Shown piece by piece: positions 1 to 8,886 of a DNA stretch of 17,300 nucleotides. A program made the translations under genes and the position numbers. Below the pieces are notes generated by a model. That model ran no database searches. It saw nothing but the letters and a program-made list of their open reading frames with translations, and was not told where the DNA came from. The first letter of the stretch is position 1. Every line of letters starts with the position of its first letter. Origin of the DNA: Trichomonas tenax (lineage: Eukaryota > Parabasalia > Trichomonadida > Trichomonadidae); the NCBI GenBank assembly GCA_023091735.1, contig JALKBU010001071.1, positions 1 to 17,300 of the forward strand, read 5' to 3'.

Positions 1-1136
1 GGTCATCCTTCACTATGAGGCCACAACTACTCATAATGAAGTCTTCTTTGGCTTCCAACATTGAGTTCAATCCATTTCAACCTATTGACACTTTTCCATT
101 TTTCCCGCAAACATGTCACTTTCCTTTATATTTGACATTCTGACTCTATATGTCAAACATAATTTACATGTCAGAAAAGCATGTTGTTCTATTTTGTCCC
201 AGTCCCTTATGTATAATGATGCTAAGTCATAATTCCCAATTTTAGGTTATTTCAACTGATTTTTGTTGCATTGAACACAGCTATGTTAGCAGCGTCTATA
301 TTATCAGTTTATGTTTTCGAGGATGTATAGGAAATTCAATCAATTATGTGTGTAAACAATTGAATTACGATGAAAATCATGAAATTGGATGTTATACTCG
401 ATTGAACTATACTATGTAAAGCAACTACTACGAATATTTTATTGTGTTATCAATCTCTTTAATATTGATGTAAAGAAAGGTATTTCAACTCTCAATTTTT
501 TTTCTGAAATAATTATATATTTAGAATCTACATATGATACTGTTATTAGAATAAACAACTAAAAGTACCCTTAGGTTACAAAAGTGAGATTTTGATAGGT
601 AAACAAAAATGCTATGCATATGATTGCTAATTTATATACCAAAAATTAAGCGTTTTTATTTCTGAGCTTTCGGTTATTTCTGACACCCCTGCTAAAATTT
701 GATTTTTTAAAGAAAAAAATGAGTTTTATTTTTGCACAATTTGTACAGATTTTTCCAAAAAAATAAATCGACAAAAGACACCATTAATACTTTAGCATTA
801 ATGTGCCAATCTAATTTTTGAAATATCATCAATGATTCATTTTATCCACATAATATTGTTCTTTTCAAGTCACGGATCGCAACTACATCAGGACACGTTA
901 TTATAGACTGGATAACACATTCTAATATACTATTGTTGCATGATAATTCTGAGATCTTTCATTTCTATGATATACATTGAAGTGCAAGTCTCTAAAGCAA
1001 TACTGTCATTCATTATTAATGTAATATTCGATATTATTGGTATTCATGAAAACAAAAAACCTTTTTTGAAAATTGAATTTTATTTTTTAATCATAATCTG
1101 CATTAATTTCAAGTTTTTCCAATATCAAACTGTTAG
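1..1136. other. Gene-poor AT-rich stretch, no supportable gene
   Basis: I cannot support a gene here. Plus frame 3 is open from 3 to about 420 except for a TGA at 141-143 and a TAG near 246, and the first part has a balanced amino-acid composition, so a decayed coding remnant is possible but unrecognised. An 80-codon open frame at 940-1179 encodes an Ile/Phe-rich peptide typical of AT-rich non-coding DNA. A small inverted repeat (CATTAAT at 782-788, ATTAATG at 797-803) is within chance expectation. Confidence 0.4.
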
Positions 1137-1360
1137 ACAATACTATATTCAACTAACAAATTGGCACAAAACAATGTAACGGATCACTCCAAAAAACGTA
1201 TTTCTGACAGGCTCATTATAGATGCAACAGGAAGAAAATGTGCTGTTGAGATTCGTATCAATATTACTGAACAAGATCTAAGTCCTTTTGTGTTTGTTTT
1301 CTTAAAAAGAAGCAAACTGTGATGTAAGAGATGACATGTATGAGGTGTTACGAGAATAAT
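1137..1360 (+). pseudogene. Unrecognised decayed coding relic
   Basis: A frame open from 1137 to a TGA at 1320-1322 gives about 61 residues with a globular look, including the stretches SDRLIIDATGRK and AVEIRINITEQD. A shift of frame just before the stop continues into a short charged peptide (CDVRDDMYEVLRE) ending in TAA at about 1360. No start codon or Inr lies in front. The alternating hydrophobic beta-like pattern faintly recalls PAS-type sensor domains of trichomonad cyclases, but this is a guess. It is best read as the 3' remnant of a plus-strand gene. Confidence 0.25.
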
Positions 1361-1737
1361 TATCCTGTTATTTAAAGTAAATATTTTGCTATTTATTTAT
1401 TGATTAAATTCATAAGCTCATTTTATGCAGGATTAGTTGCAAAGACAATATATTGCATTTCATTAAATAAAATGCTTTCAAACTTGTAAATCGACATTTT
1501 GAAATTAGAAGTTTATACAATAATGAATAATTGTATATGAAATTCTAACTACATGTTACTCATGTATAAATTTGGAAAGCTTTTCTCAGTCTTATTTCGG
1601 ATTCTTGACGAAATTGAATTTTGATATCAACGATAAAGGCTTTTGATCGAGGTTTTAGTATGATAATATTGATGAAAATAGCTTGTGTGTTATATTCTCA
1701 ATACTTCTCGCGTTAAAAAGCACCTTTCACCAAGAAT

Positions 1738-1905
1738 ATGATTTGCATCTTTGTTAAAAACGAGAATTGTGAATTGAAAAAGGAGTGTAATCATTGTCGT
1801 GCCTTTACAAGGTTACACACTAAGTCTGGTAGCTTGAAAGTGGCCAGGGGCCAAAATAGAGAGTTGAAAGCCCTCTGTCAAAACAAAAAAAAAATAATTT
1901 TCTGA
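1738..1905 (+). CDS. Possible small basic Cys-containing protein, 55 aa
   Basis: ATG at 1738 to TGA at 1903-1905 encodes 55 residues. The middle is basic and contains a CxxC pair (ECNHC, residues 16-20) followed by RAFTRLHTKSGSLKVARGQN, plus single cysteines at 3, 11 and 47. The reading frame coincides with a local rise in GC content in otherwise AT-rich DNA. An initiator-like TTTCACC with the possible +1 A at 1729 lies 9 nt before the ATG, preceded by CACCTTT. The C-terminus runs into an A-rich tract (KNKKKIIF-like). It could be a real short gene or a surviving zinc-finger-like fragment of a larger gene or transposase. The family is not recognised. Confidence 0.3.
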   Translation: MICIFVKNENCELKKECNHCRAFTRLHTKSGSLKVARGQNRELKALCQNKKKIIF

Positions 1906-1952
1906 TTTTGATAATGAAAGAATCATATTTTCTGAAAATTACATAAGCTGTC

Positions 1953-1970
1953 TATTGATATAATACATCT
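1953..1970. repeat. 18-bp direct repeat, left copy
   Basis: TATTGATATAATACATCT is repeated exactly at 2240-2257 and brackets the inverted-repeat element, with 3 and 4 extra bases between repeat and element. It could be an unusually long target-site duplication. Confidence 0.8.
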
Positions 1971-1973
1971 GTA

Positions 1974-2235
1974 GGTATAGATAGAGTCACGAAAAGTGAC
2001 GCGTTTACATGGCAGTTATAAATATGTTTTGACATGTAAAGTCTGCCATTTTAACAAAGGGTGTTCTATTAAACTTGATAGACTCTCTAACAAGCTTGAA
2101 AGATTCTTTAATAAGATTTTCAGATGTTATAACATGTTTAATTGAACTTTATAAATACAGATTCTAATTAGCTATTCAAAATGAAATACATTTGCCATGT
2201 AAACACGCCACTTTTCGTGACTCTCTATTATACCC
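1974..2235. mobile_element. Small non-autonomous element with terminal inverted repeats (MITE-like)
   Basis: The two ends are inverted copies of each other. 1981-2014 matches the reverse complement of 2193-2226 at 31 of 34 positions, and similarity continues outward, with a small indel, to GGTATA at 1974 and TATACCC at 2235, giving terminal inverted repeats of about 41 bp. The element is about 262 bp, carries no coding frame and has an AT-rich core. The left arm contains its own perfect stem (GTCAC GAAAA GTGAC, 1986-2000). An 18-bp direct repeat flanks the whole. The size, the terminal repeats and the lack of coding fit a MITE, but no superfamily can be assigned; a duplication of 18 bp would be unusual for common DNA transposons. 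Confidence 0.75.
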
Positions 2236-2239
2236 AACA

Positions 2240-2257
2240 TATTGATATAATACATCT
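2240..2257. repeat. 18-bp direct repeat, right copy
   Basis: Exact copy of 1953-1970 on the other side of the inverted-repeat element. Confidence 0.8.
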
Positions 2258-2520
2258 AGATGATGAATACAATAAAATATGGATTTTGCTTCGCAATTTA
2301 AATCCGTTGAAAATAAATCTGAAAATCTTGTTCCTACTGTTATAAGGAATCACAACGATATTTTGTCATGAAAAGTTTTTTCAAAAAATTATGCTGGCGT
2401 AGTGAATGTAAAGTTCTCAATTTTGAGAGCTTATCCTGTCGCCACCACTTTTTAGATTGGGCTTCCCGTCACATTATTGAAAAATCGGGATAGCAAATTT
2501 TAAATATTTACAGCGAAACA

Positions 2521-2526
2521 TCATTT
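2521..2526 (+). promoter_or_regulatory. Trichomonad-type initiator (Inr) of the zinc transporter
   Basis: TCATTT fits the trichomonad consensus TCA+1Y(T/A). The predicted start base is A2523 and the ATG follows at 2531, giving an 8-nt leader, normal for these organisms. The promoter is still perfect although the gene behind it is broken. Confidence 0.65.
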
Positions 2527-2530
2527 TTAA

Positions 2531-3624
2531 ATGATGCAGGAGCAACAAGTGAATGACGCAGATCCTCTGCTTCAGCAGTGTGAGTCCGTGATGACGAGCA
2601 TGAAGAAGGAACATCACGAACATGAACACGAACATAATCACGTTCACAAATTTACATGGAGACTTTATTTGATGATAACATTGACATTTGTATTCTTCCT
2701 GGCAGAGATAATTACAGAATACCTGTCTAAGTCGCTTGCATTGCAGTCAGATGCGTGGCACATGCTTTCTGATTTGGCAGCTTTGTTCATTGGTTTTTTT
2801 TCTCTCATAAAATCGCAGCTAAGCTTCCAAACGAGAAAATGACATTCTGATACGCACGATCTGAGGTCATTGGCGGCTTTGTTAACTGTGTTTTTTTGAT
2901 GACAGTTTGCTTGATTCTATTTTTAAACGCAATTCAAAGATTCTTCAAAGTTGAAGAAATCGAACATCCAATTGCATTCTTCGCTGATGGCGCTGCAGTT
3001 TTATTGGTTAACATCATTGATATCTTCGTATTTCACGATAGCCATGATTCAGACAACATAAGAGAAATTTTTTTGCACATTTTCGGCGACTTACTCGGCT
3101 CAATCGCTGTAATGATTTCAGCATCAGTTGTGATGTGGATGAAGTACAGTTAAAGATTTTACATCGATCCCGCTCTCTCTATTTTCACAATATGTTTGAT
3201 TGTTTATAGCTCAGCGAAACTGTTCAGGAAGAAACTGAAAATACTCATGGAGGAGTATCCAGATAGTGTAGATGTTAAAACATTGAAAGATGAAATAAAG
3301 CAAATCGAAGGAGTTGCTTCAGTCGATGAACTTCACGTTTGGCAATTCTCAAACAAAAAAGTGCTTGGAATAGGCCATGTTGTCATTTATCAGATCGCTA
3401 ACGTTATTGAGAAAATAGAGAACATATTCATGAAGCATAGAATATGTTCAACAACAATCCAAATCGAGTATAGTGATCAAGAACAAGTTGATGATTCTGT
3501 TTGCAATCTATCATCGAATTTTAACGCTGATAATCGTGTTTTTACATCACAGCTAAAGTCCGAACACTGCATTAGATGCCCGCATATTCATTGCCACAGC
3601 GATGAAGACCCGGTTGAAGTTTAA
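2531..3624 (+). pseudogene. Broken zinc transporter of the CDF/ZnT (SLC30) family
   Basis: CDF proteins export Zn2+ from the cytosol, usually by proton exchange. Three pieces together span about 364 codons, the normal family length. Visible features in order: a His-rich N-terminus (HHEHEHEHNHVH); TM1-TM2 with the metal-site signature SDAWHMLSD; the TM3 region; the TM5 metal site HIFGD; and the cytoplasmic C-terminal domain with the typical ELHVWQFS motif. Lesions: a one-base loss near 2827-2828 shifts the frame; a TGA at 2848-2850 stands where relatives have Gly; and a TAA sits at 3151-3153. From 2830 to the final TAA the frame is otherwise continuous. All metal-binding residues are intact, so decay is probably recent. 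A sequencing error could explain the frameshift but not easily the two stops. Confidence 0.88.
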
Positions 3625-4017
3625 TCTCATTTTTCTTTTGTTGATTTTAAACAATCTTGTTAAAATATCATTGGATCAAACAGCAACAGTATAGCATTAC
3701 AGAAAATAGGAGATTGAATCAGAAACTCTATGGCTGAAATGCAGACACCATATTTGTAGCGAAATTGCTACAAAAAAACGATATTTCTTTTATTTCGAAG
3801 GTAAACAATGCATGTGTGCTTCTGGCCAGTGCAATGACAATGGTGTTTCATTCCACAAATCAATAATAACTCAAGACAACAAAATCAATAAAATCTATTT
3901 TGTAAAAAAATGATTTTGTTGCGTTTCACCGAATATATATTAGTAAAAATAAAAATTTTGATCTAATCTAGGAATCCATACAAAGAAGCTATGTCATTAT
4001 CTTGAATTGAAAAAAGG
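3625..4017. other. Intergenic region with an open stretch at 3710-3913
   Basis: The region lies between the broken transporter and the tRNA gene. A plus frame is open for 67 codons, from after a TAG at 3707-3709 to a TGA at 3911-3913. Its peptide has a CxxxxC-rich middle (LKCRHHIC and GKQCMCASGQC) and reads more like protein than chance AT-rich DNA, but it has no good start codon and no recognised family. A hairpin (TGTAGC, loop GAAATT, GCTACA) at 3755-3772 lies inside this frame and may be fortuitous. Confidence 0.25.
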
Positions 4018-4025
4018 AAAAAAAA
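4018..4025 (-). terminator. Pol III T-tract terminator of tRNA-Ser
   Basis: Eight consecutive A on the plus strand give T8 on the transcribed minus strand, starting 3 nt after the last tRNA base, with a second A-run just beyond. This is a normal RNA polymerase III terminator. Confidence 0.85.
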
Positions 4026-4027
4026 TA

Positions 4028-4108
4028 CGACGACCATGGGATTCGAACCCACGCGGATAAATCCACGGGATTAGCAATCCCGCGCCTTAACCACTCGGCC
4101 AAGCCGTC
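4028..4108 (-). tRNA. tRNA-Ser (anticodon GCU)
   Basis: The minus strand folds as a class II tRNA. The acceptor stem GACGGCT pairs with GGTCGTC (two G-U pairs) and is followed by discriminator G. The D-arm has the A-box TGGCCGAGTGG. The anticodon stem CGGGA/TCCCG carries the loop TTGCTAA with anticodon GCU, reading AGU/AGC serine codons. A long variable arm (GGAT/ATCC stem) is typical of serine tRNA. The T-arm contains the B-box GGTTCGAATCC. There is no intron and CCA is not encoded. It is transcribed by Pol III from internal promoters. Confidence 0.95.
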
Positions 4109-4534
4109 CAATTGTTAATAAATGTTGTGAGTGTACTCTTGATTCTAATTTAATCTCCAAATTGAGAATATTATTTCTTTGAAATCAAAATTCTTCGATA
4201 GAATCTTTGATCATAAAACTCATTCAATATTGGATATATTTTAATGTATTCCTTTGCCAAATGTTGTACAAATATCACTGTCATTATATACATTTATTTC
4301 ATTTCACACTATCTAATTTTGTTTTTTAACTATTTCCGATCAAAACATATTTGTTTAAAATGTTTAAATTTTGTTACAATTAGCTTTATAGATGCATGTA
4401 GTTATTATATTTTCCCTCCTAATTTATGCATTCAAAAATTTTTTCGTTGTCAAATTTTATATTAAAATCATGCTTTTTATTACCACATAGTTGTATAAAG
4501 TCTATTTTCACAATCAGAAAATGTCGTTTTTTAT
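4109..4534. other. AT-rich upstream region, no gene
   Basis: The region lies between the tRNA 5' end and the large plus-strand gene. A 73-codon frame at 4244-4465 is Phe/Ile/Tyr/Cys-rich and looks like translated AT-rich DNA. I see no motif beyond possible upstream promoter sequence for the next gene. Confidence 0.5.
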
Positions 4535-4535
4535 T

Positions 4536-4540
4536 TCACA
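4536..4540 (+). promoter_or_regulatory. Inr-like element that sets the start of the large gene
   Basis: TCACA fits TCA+1Y(T/A), with A4538 as the likely transcription start, 8 nt before the ATG at 4546. This favours that ATG over the in-frame ATG at 4426, whose 40-codon extension is Phe/Ile/Cys-rich and lies upstream of this element. Confidence 0.5.
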
Positions 4541-4545
4541 AAAAA

Positions 4546-7500
4546 ATGCTGCACAAAGAAGGAATCTTCGTATATGAAGATGACCTTTGTGCAGCATTGA
4601 CTGAAGCAGGTTTTCAGGCCTTCGACGTCTGCGAAATTAAAGATGTTTTCAAGTCCAGGCTAACGAGGGAATATTACGAAGTAATATGGAAATTGTTTAA
4701 GCAGAAATACGTTCTAAACGAGAAAGTAGCGCAATTTCGCCAAATGAAAATGTTTCAAGACGGATATATTAAATTGCGATATTTCAAAATGAAGTTTTAC
4801 TTTCGAAAATGGAAAAGACTATACAAAGATCAGAGCGAATCTTCAGTTTTATCAGGAAAATCAAGCAATTTCTCAGCAGAAAATTCTTCGCTAAAATTGG
4901 AGCCTTCGGAAAGCTGGGTAGATTTCATTATGGGTTTGGTCAGAAAGGACAAAAAAAGTCCTGGACAAAAGCTATCTGAAGTTTATACTTATTCCAAATA
5001 TATGAACGTTTGGAGGAATCGATTGCTCATCAAAAAGAAGGAGAAATTTATGAAATGGAAGTCTCTGATGGATATTTGCCACAAAAACACTATCATTAAG
5101 GATAAAATATTCGATGCATCACAACGTTGGGAAAAATTTACGTCAAAACTGTGTGTTAACCATACCAAAGAAAAGTGTAACAAATACAAACGCATTAAAA
5201 TGTTCATAGACATTGTTAATAAATATATCGAATATAATATAGAAATAGAACAGAAAGCACACGAAAATTATCTACTACAACGAACATTTTCACTTTGGCT
5301 CGCGAAATTTTCGTATATTAGTTCAATAGATAACAGCATCACGCTTGATTTAGTTTTACCAAGTGAAATATCAATTGAAGTAGACAAATTTGCTAATATT
5401 CCGGATGTTACGAACTTTGATGTAATTTCAAGCATTATGTCTTCCCAACAAAAGCAGAATTTCGAAATCACAGAAAATGTTTATGATTTCGATGCCGAAA
5501 ATGATATTCTGATAAATGCACTCAATCCTCTGTTTAACTTCGAGCCAAAACCAGAGATTCCTGAAGCCAAACAGGAGATATCTCCAAGAAGAAAGAAGCA
5601 GCATAAAGTGAAAATCCACACAGATGAAGGGCAACAAAGCAACAGCGAAAATACGAAGAACAAGAAAAAGAAGAAAGCCAAAGTCAAATCGAGGGACATC
5701 GAAAGTTCACCACAAAGCGTCAAGAGTGGAAAGAGTTTCACCATCTTCGACAGTATCTCGGAAGATCTTTGCACTCCCATTCTTCACGTCCCTCAGCCAA
5801 AGTTCCAAGCAACGCCATCACCTCTCGTCAAGAGACACAAGAAGTTCCATGCAGAGGATTATCAACCAAATAGTGCCTCAAAAAAGATCCCGCCTCCTCT
5901 TCCAGTCCCTGGGCTCAAAAATTCAGGCAAAAAGAGGAAACAGCACAAACTTAATTTGTTTGACGACTCAACAGAATTTGATCCGACATTAAATAGCGAA
6001 ATTTCAAGAATGATTAAAGCACATGTCGACTCGTGCATCGACTCATTGCTGAGCTTCTGCACGCATCCAGAGAACAAAAACAACCTCGAAAATATTATTG
6101 AGAATCATAGAAAGAAGAAACATGCGAAAACACCGCAAATCACCAAGAAGAAGAAATTCATTCCTATCAGTCAAACACCAGATGGCGAGAACAAGAAGCA
6201 TCACATTTCGCTCATCGAAGAGTCAGCAGCAACTTTGGATCCAATGCCTATCAATGAAATCATTCCAAAGAAGAAGTACAGGAAGCACAAATCTAACACT
6301 GATGAGTCTGCTCATTCACAGCAGAGGCAACAGTCAAATGCAACAAATGAAGAGCTCAAGCAAATCGAATCTCCTAAGAAGAAGCTCAGGAAACACGAAG
6401 CAAATATTGATGGCTTAAAAGTTTATCACTTTGATATGTCGATGCCCGAAGAAATTGATCAAAAGAAGCGTAAATCCTATTCTCAAAATAATGACAATGA
6501 AGTTGCTCAATCTGAAGAGAAATATCCACAAAAGAAACATCGAAAACATTCTCATAAAACGGAATATTCTCTGGTTCAGTCAACTTTTGATGAAGGACAG
6601 TCACAAGAAAATCACAATATTGATCAATCTACCACCTTTGATGAGATTACGCCAAAGAAGAAACACAGAAAACACAAATCTAAATTATGTGAATTTGTAA
6701 TGGATTTATCGTTACTTGAAGAGAGTTTCTATAAAGCTATCGAAGATTCTGTTTATTATTCAGTCATTATTGATGCCAATAATGCAGTTTCGCTTGATTA
6801 TTATGAAGAAATCAAAGATGATGATATTACATTTATTATTGAAGATATGAAAGCCGCTCTATCAGAAAATCTCGATGAAACTATCAAAGATACAACTGAA
6901 GGCATAATTGAAAAGTCATTGCAGAATATCAATGAAAATAATATCAAAAAGGATGATCTTGAGTCTGAAAAACAGCAACAAAATACCGAATCGGAGAGTG
7001 CGAAATATCAAGAGAAAAATATCAGTCAGCCTACATCCGAGTTCGAATCCGAAAGCCACAGCACAATCAAGCAAGTCAACAATTTGCATAGAGAGGACTC
7101 ATTGTCTGAGTTCTGCTCTGCAAACACTTTTTCATCAAATTACAATGACGCAAAGCCGATCATCAAACTTCTAGATACAACATTGATTGAAACTGTAACT
7201 AGGGCACAAAATAACTTTGATTTGTTGATCAACTACACCGAAGAGATTCAAGATGAAATTATTGCTCCACAAATATCATTGGATAACAACATATTCGAAG
7301 GAATTTACGAAGAAAAGTTAAACTCTATTGTACAATCTCGGTTTGAGATTGTTGATGATAAACTTTCAGCAATTGCTGATTGCAACGAATTTAGAAATGT
7401 TGAGTTGTCGCCTGTTGATCCATCGATCACCAACTTTTTAGTGTTTTCATTTGAATCCACTATTTTATCTGCTGCTGTTTCTGCTGCATCTCGATCATCG

Positions 7501-8634
7501 GAGGCAATAACAAGTATTGCTTATAAGCCTAAACATGCAAAGGACAATCTCTCAACTTCGGCTGAGCTTAAATTTGTCGACAAAGATTTCCCGGATTATT
7601 TCAGTGGAATAATTGATAAAATAGTTGAGCAATCATTCAATCAAATTGCTAAAACAACAGTTGTTCTTCCAGAAGATGTTTCCGAAAATGATAATCAATG
7701 CATCAACGAAGATATTCGGCAAAGCGAGAGCGAATTTTCAGAAGAAGAGTTATCAAACAATGAAACAGAAGAGAATCAAAGTGAAAGCAAACAAACCGAT
7801 AATGAGGAAGCTCCGCAAGTTATTATATTAGAGCCCGAGATTCCGAAGGACGACATTTTGGATGATGAAAACGACGATATTGATGCAGAACAGTTTAAAT
7901 CTATTCCAGATAGTATTCTTGTCGCAAAACCAAGTAATTTCATTTTCGATGATGCAATCAACACAAAAGAAGAAGAAAACAGTCCCAACATTAATGCAAT
8001 CAACACAGAAGAAGAAGAAAATAGTTACAACGATAATGCAAACAGCCTAGACAGTGATAGTGATGAAAAATCAAATAATGAAGAGAAAGTCGTTGCGAGA
8101 GACATTCCTTCAATTAATAATAATAGTGAAAAAGAAAAATCCTTTTCTTTATCAGCTCCCATTACACCTCATAAAGAGAACCGCCATGTAACATTTAATT
8201 TCACAGTTCCTCATACTGATCCATTTGCTTTTGACTCTTCGTCATTGGATAGAGCTCTTTCAAAATGCATTACAGACACATCCAAGATAATTCTTCCGGA
8301 TATCAGAGAAATTCCACTCGAAGGACAAATTTTCTTCCAAGAGCATAAAGAAAAAATGCAGCAAATTCGCGAATACCTTTCTAAGAATTTTATTTTTGAT
8401 CCTTCAGATTTTGACATCTCTTTCGCTGTTGCTATTGGCTCAGTTGCAGCTACAAATATCAGGAACATTCTCAACAACATCCACCTGCAGATGGTGCCAT
8501 ACAGAGAAGAGCAAATTCAATCTTTCTGGCGTGAAGCAATGCCCATCAAAGTTGAGCGGAGAACTAGCAATGCATCAGATGGGTTCACCCTTCCTAACTT
8601 TTTCGGTGTTTCACCAATGCGAAATTATAACTAA
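4546..8634 (+). CDS. Large repeat-rich protein with W-rich helical N-terminus (1362 aa), function unknown
   Basis: The frame is open from 4426, but the ATG at 4546 behind an Inr-like TCACA is the better start; the protein ends in TAA. Residues about 1-290 are helical and Trp-rich, with spaced F/Y-x-x-W-K motifs (FYFRKWKRLY, KFMKWKSLM, FSLWLAKF) that resemble Sfi1-type centrin-binding repeats; this is an inference. Residues about 347-715 hold roughly ten diverged basic motifs of the type PKKKxRKHK, each followed by Asp/Glu/Ser-rich sequence, which could act as nuclear or nucleic-acid/microtubule-binding elements. The rest is acidic and low-complexity, with amphipathic helices and a two-copy 14-residue repeat. 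No enzyme domain, signal peptide or membrane segment is seen. It is convergent with the IBP39-like gene, 252 bp apart. Long and unbroken amid decaying neighbours, it is probably under selection. Confidence 0.85.
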   Translation: MLHKEGIFVYEDDLCAALTEAGFQAFDVCEIKDVFKSRLTREYYEVIWKLFKQKYVLNEKVAQFRQMKMFQDGYIKLRYFKMKFYFRKWKRLYKDQSESSVLSGKSSNFSAENSSLKLEPSESWVDFIMGLVRKDKKSPGQKLSEVYTYSKYMNVWRNRLLIKKKEKFMKWKSLMDICHKNTIIKDKIFDASQRWEKFTSKLCVNHTKEKCNKYKRIKMFIDIVNKYIEYNIEIEQKAHENYLLQRTFSLWLAKFSYISSIDNSITLDLVLPSEISIEVDKFANIPDVTNFDVISSIMSSQQKQNFEITENVYDFDAENDILINALNPLFNFEPKPEIPEAKQEISPRRKKQHKVKIHTDEGQQSNSENTKNKKKKKAKVKSRDIESSPQSVKSGKSFTIFDSISEDLCTPILHVPQPKFQATPSPLVKRHKKFHAEDYQPNSASKKIPPPLPVPGLKNSGKKRKQHKLNLFDDSTEFDPTLNSEISRMIKAHVDSCIDSLLSFCTHPENKNNLENIIENHRKKKHAKTPQITKKKKFIPISQTPDGENKKHHISLIEESAATLDPMPINEIIPKKKYRKHKSNTDESAHSQQRQQSNATNEELKQIESPKKKLRKHEANIDGLKVYHFDMSMPEEIDQKKRKSYSQNNDNEVAQSEEKYPQKKHRKHSHKTEYSLVQSTFDEGQSQENHNIDQSTTFDEITPKKKHRKHKSKLCEFVMDLSLLEESFYKAIEDSVYYSVIIDANNAVSLDYYEEIKDDDITFIIEDMKAALSENLDETIKDTTEGIIEKSLQNINENNIKKDDLESEKQQQNTESESAKYQEKNISQPTSEFESESHSTIKQVNNLHREDSLSEFCSANTFSSNYNDAKPIIKLLDTTLIETVTRAQNNFDLLINYTEEIQDEIIAPQISLDNNIFEGIYEEKLNSIVQSRFEIVDDKLSAIADCNEFRNVELSPVDPSITNFLVFSFESTILSAAVSAASRSSEAITSIAYKPKHAKDNLSTSAELKFVDKDFPDYFSGIIDKIVEQSFNQIAKTTVVLPEDVSENDNQCINEDIRQSESEFSEEELSNNETEENQSESKQTDNEEAPQVIILEPEIPKDDILDDENDDIDAEQFKSIPDSILVAKPSNFIFDDAINTKEEENSPNINAINTEEEENSYNDNANSLDSDSDEKSNNEEKVVARDIPSINNNSEKEKSFSLSAPITPHKENRHVTFNFTVPHTDPFAFDSSSLDRALSKCITDTSKIILPDIREIPLEGQIFFQEHKEKMQQIREYLSKNFIFDPSDFDISFAVAIGSVAATNIRNILNNIHLQMVPYREEQIQSFWREAMPIKVERRTSNASDGFTLPNFFGVSPMRNYN
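5584..6690 (+). repeat. Diverged basic K/H-rich motif repeats inside the large gene
   Basis: About ten copies of a lysine/histidine motif lie at irregular 30-50-residue spacing. The best are PKKKYRKHKS (from 6264), PKKKLRKHEA (6375), PQKKHRKHSH (6526) and PKKKHRKHKS (6651). Earlier, weaker copies include PRRKKQHKVK (5584) and KKRKQHKLN. Each is followed by an acidic or serine-rich spacer. Confidence 0.7.
7954..8037 (+). repeat. Two-copy 42-bp tandem repeat in the large gene
   Basis: Two adjacent 42-bp units (7954-7995, 7996-8037) encode AINTKEEENSPNIN and AINTEEEENSYNDN, and a third begins and fades (AN...). The unit is in frame and acidic, and looks like a fairly recent in-frame duplication. 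Confidence 0.8.
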
Positions 8635-8886
8635 TTTTTAAAAATGTTTTGTTTGTTTTTTTTTTGTATTAAAAATTATTTATCATGCTGAATTATAATT
8701 CTTATGTTGATCAATTGACCATGGAAATTCATTCTCTTCGTTGGATTTGAAATTTTATCATTTTCAAAGAGTATTGCGAGGCAATGAAAGTAATGAGAAA
8801 TCCATAAAGGTATGAAAGAATGAAAAATAGTAATATTTTGAAATTAATTTTATATATACAAACAAAAAATTAAATGAGAAATGCCA

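Noticed and set aside
940..1179. 79-residue hydrophobic plus-strand frame
   Set aside because: Ile/Phe-rich with no motif or initiator; treated as chance.
1841..1853. GC-rich palindrome TGGCCAGGGGCCA
   Set aside because: It lies within the candidate 55-codon gene and is short; nothing else suggests a regulatory site.
3755..3772. Hairpin TGTAGC-GAAATT-GCTACA followed by A-run
   Set aside because: A bacterial-type terminator has no meaning in this eukaryotic setting, and the tRNA has its own T-tract.
4244..4465. 73-codon plus-strand frame
   Set aside because: Composition is dominated by F, I, Y, C and L as expected from AT-rich non-coding DNA, with no initiator and overlap with the upstream region of a real gene.
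4426..4545. 40-codon N-terminal extension of the large protein
   Set aside because: It is Phe/Ile/Cys-rich like translated AT-rich spacer, and an Inr-like TCACA lies downstream of its ATG and just before the ATG at 4546.
5481..5780. Minus-strand frame of 99 codons opposite the large gene, and similar frames in the other phases
   Set aside because: The Lys-rich coding strand gives Phe/Leu/Ser-rich antisense frames; there is no initiator or independent support.
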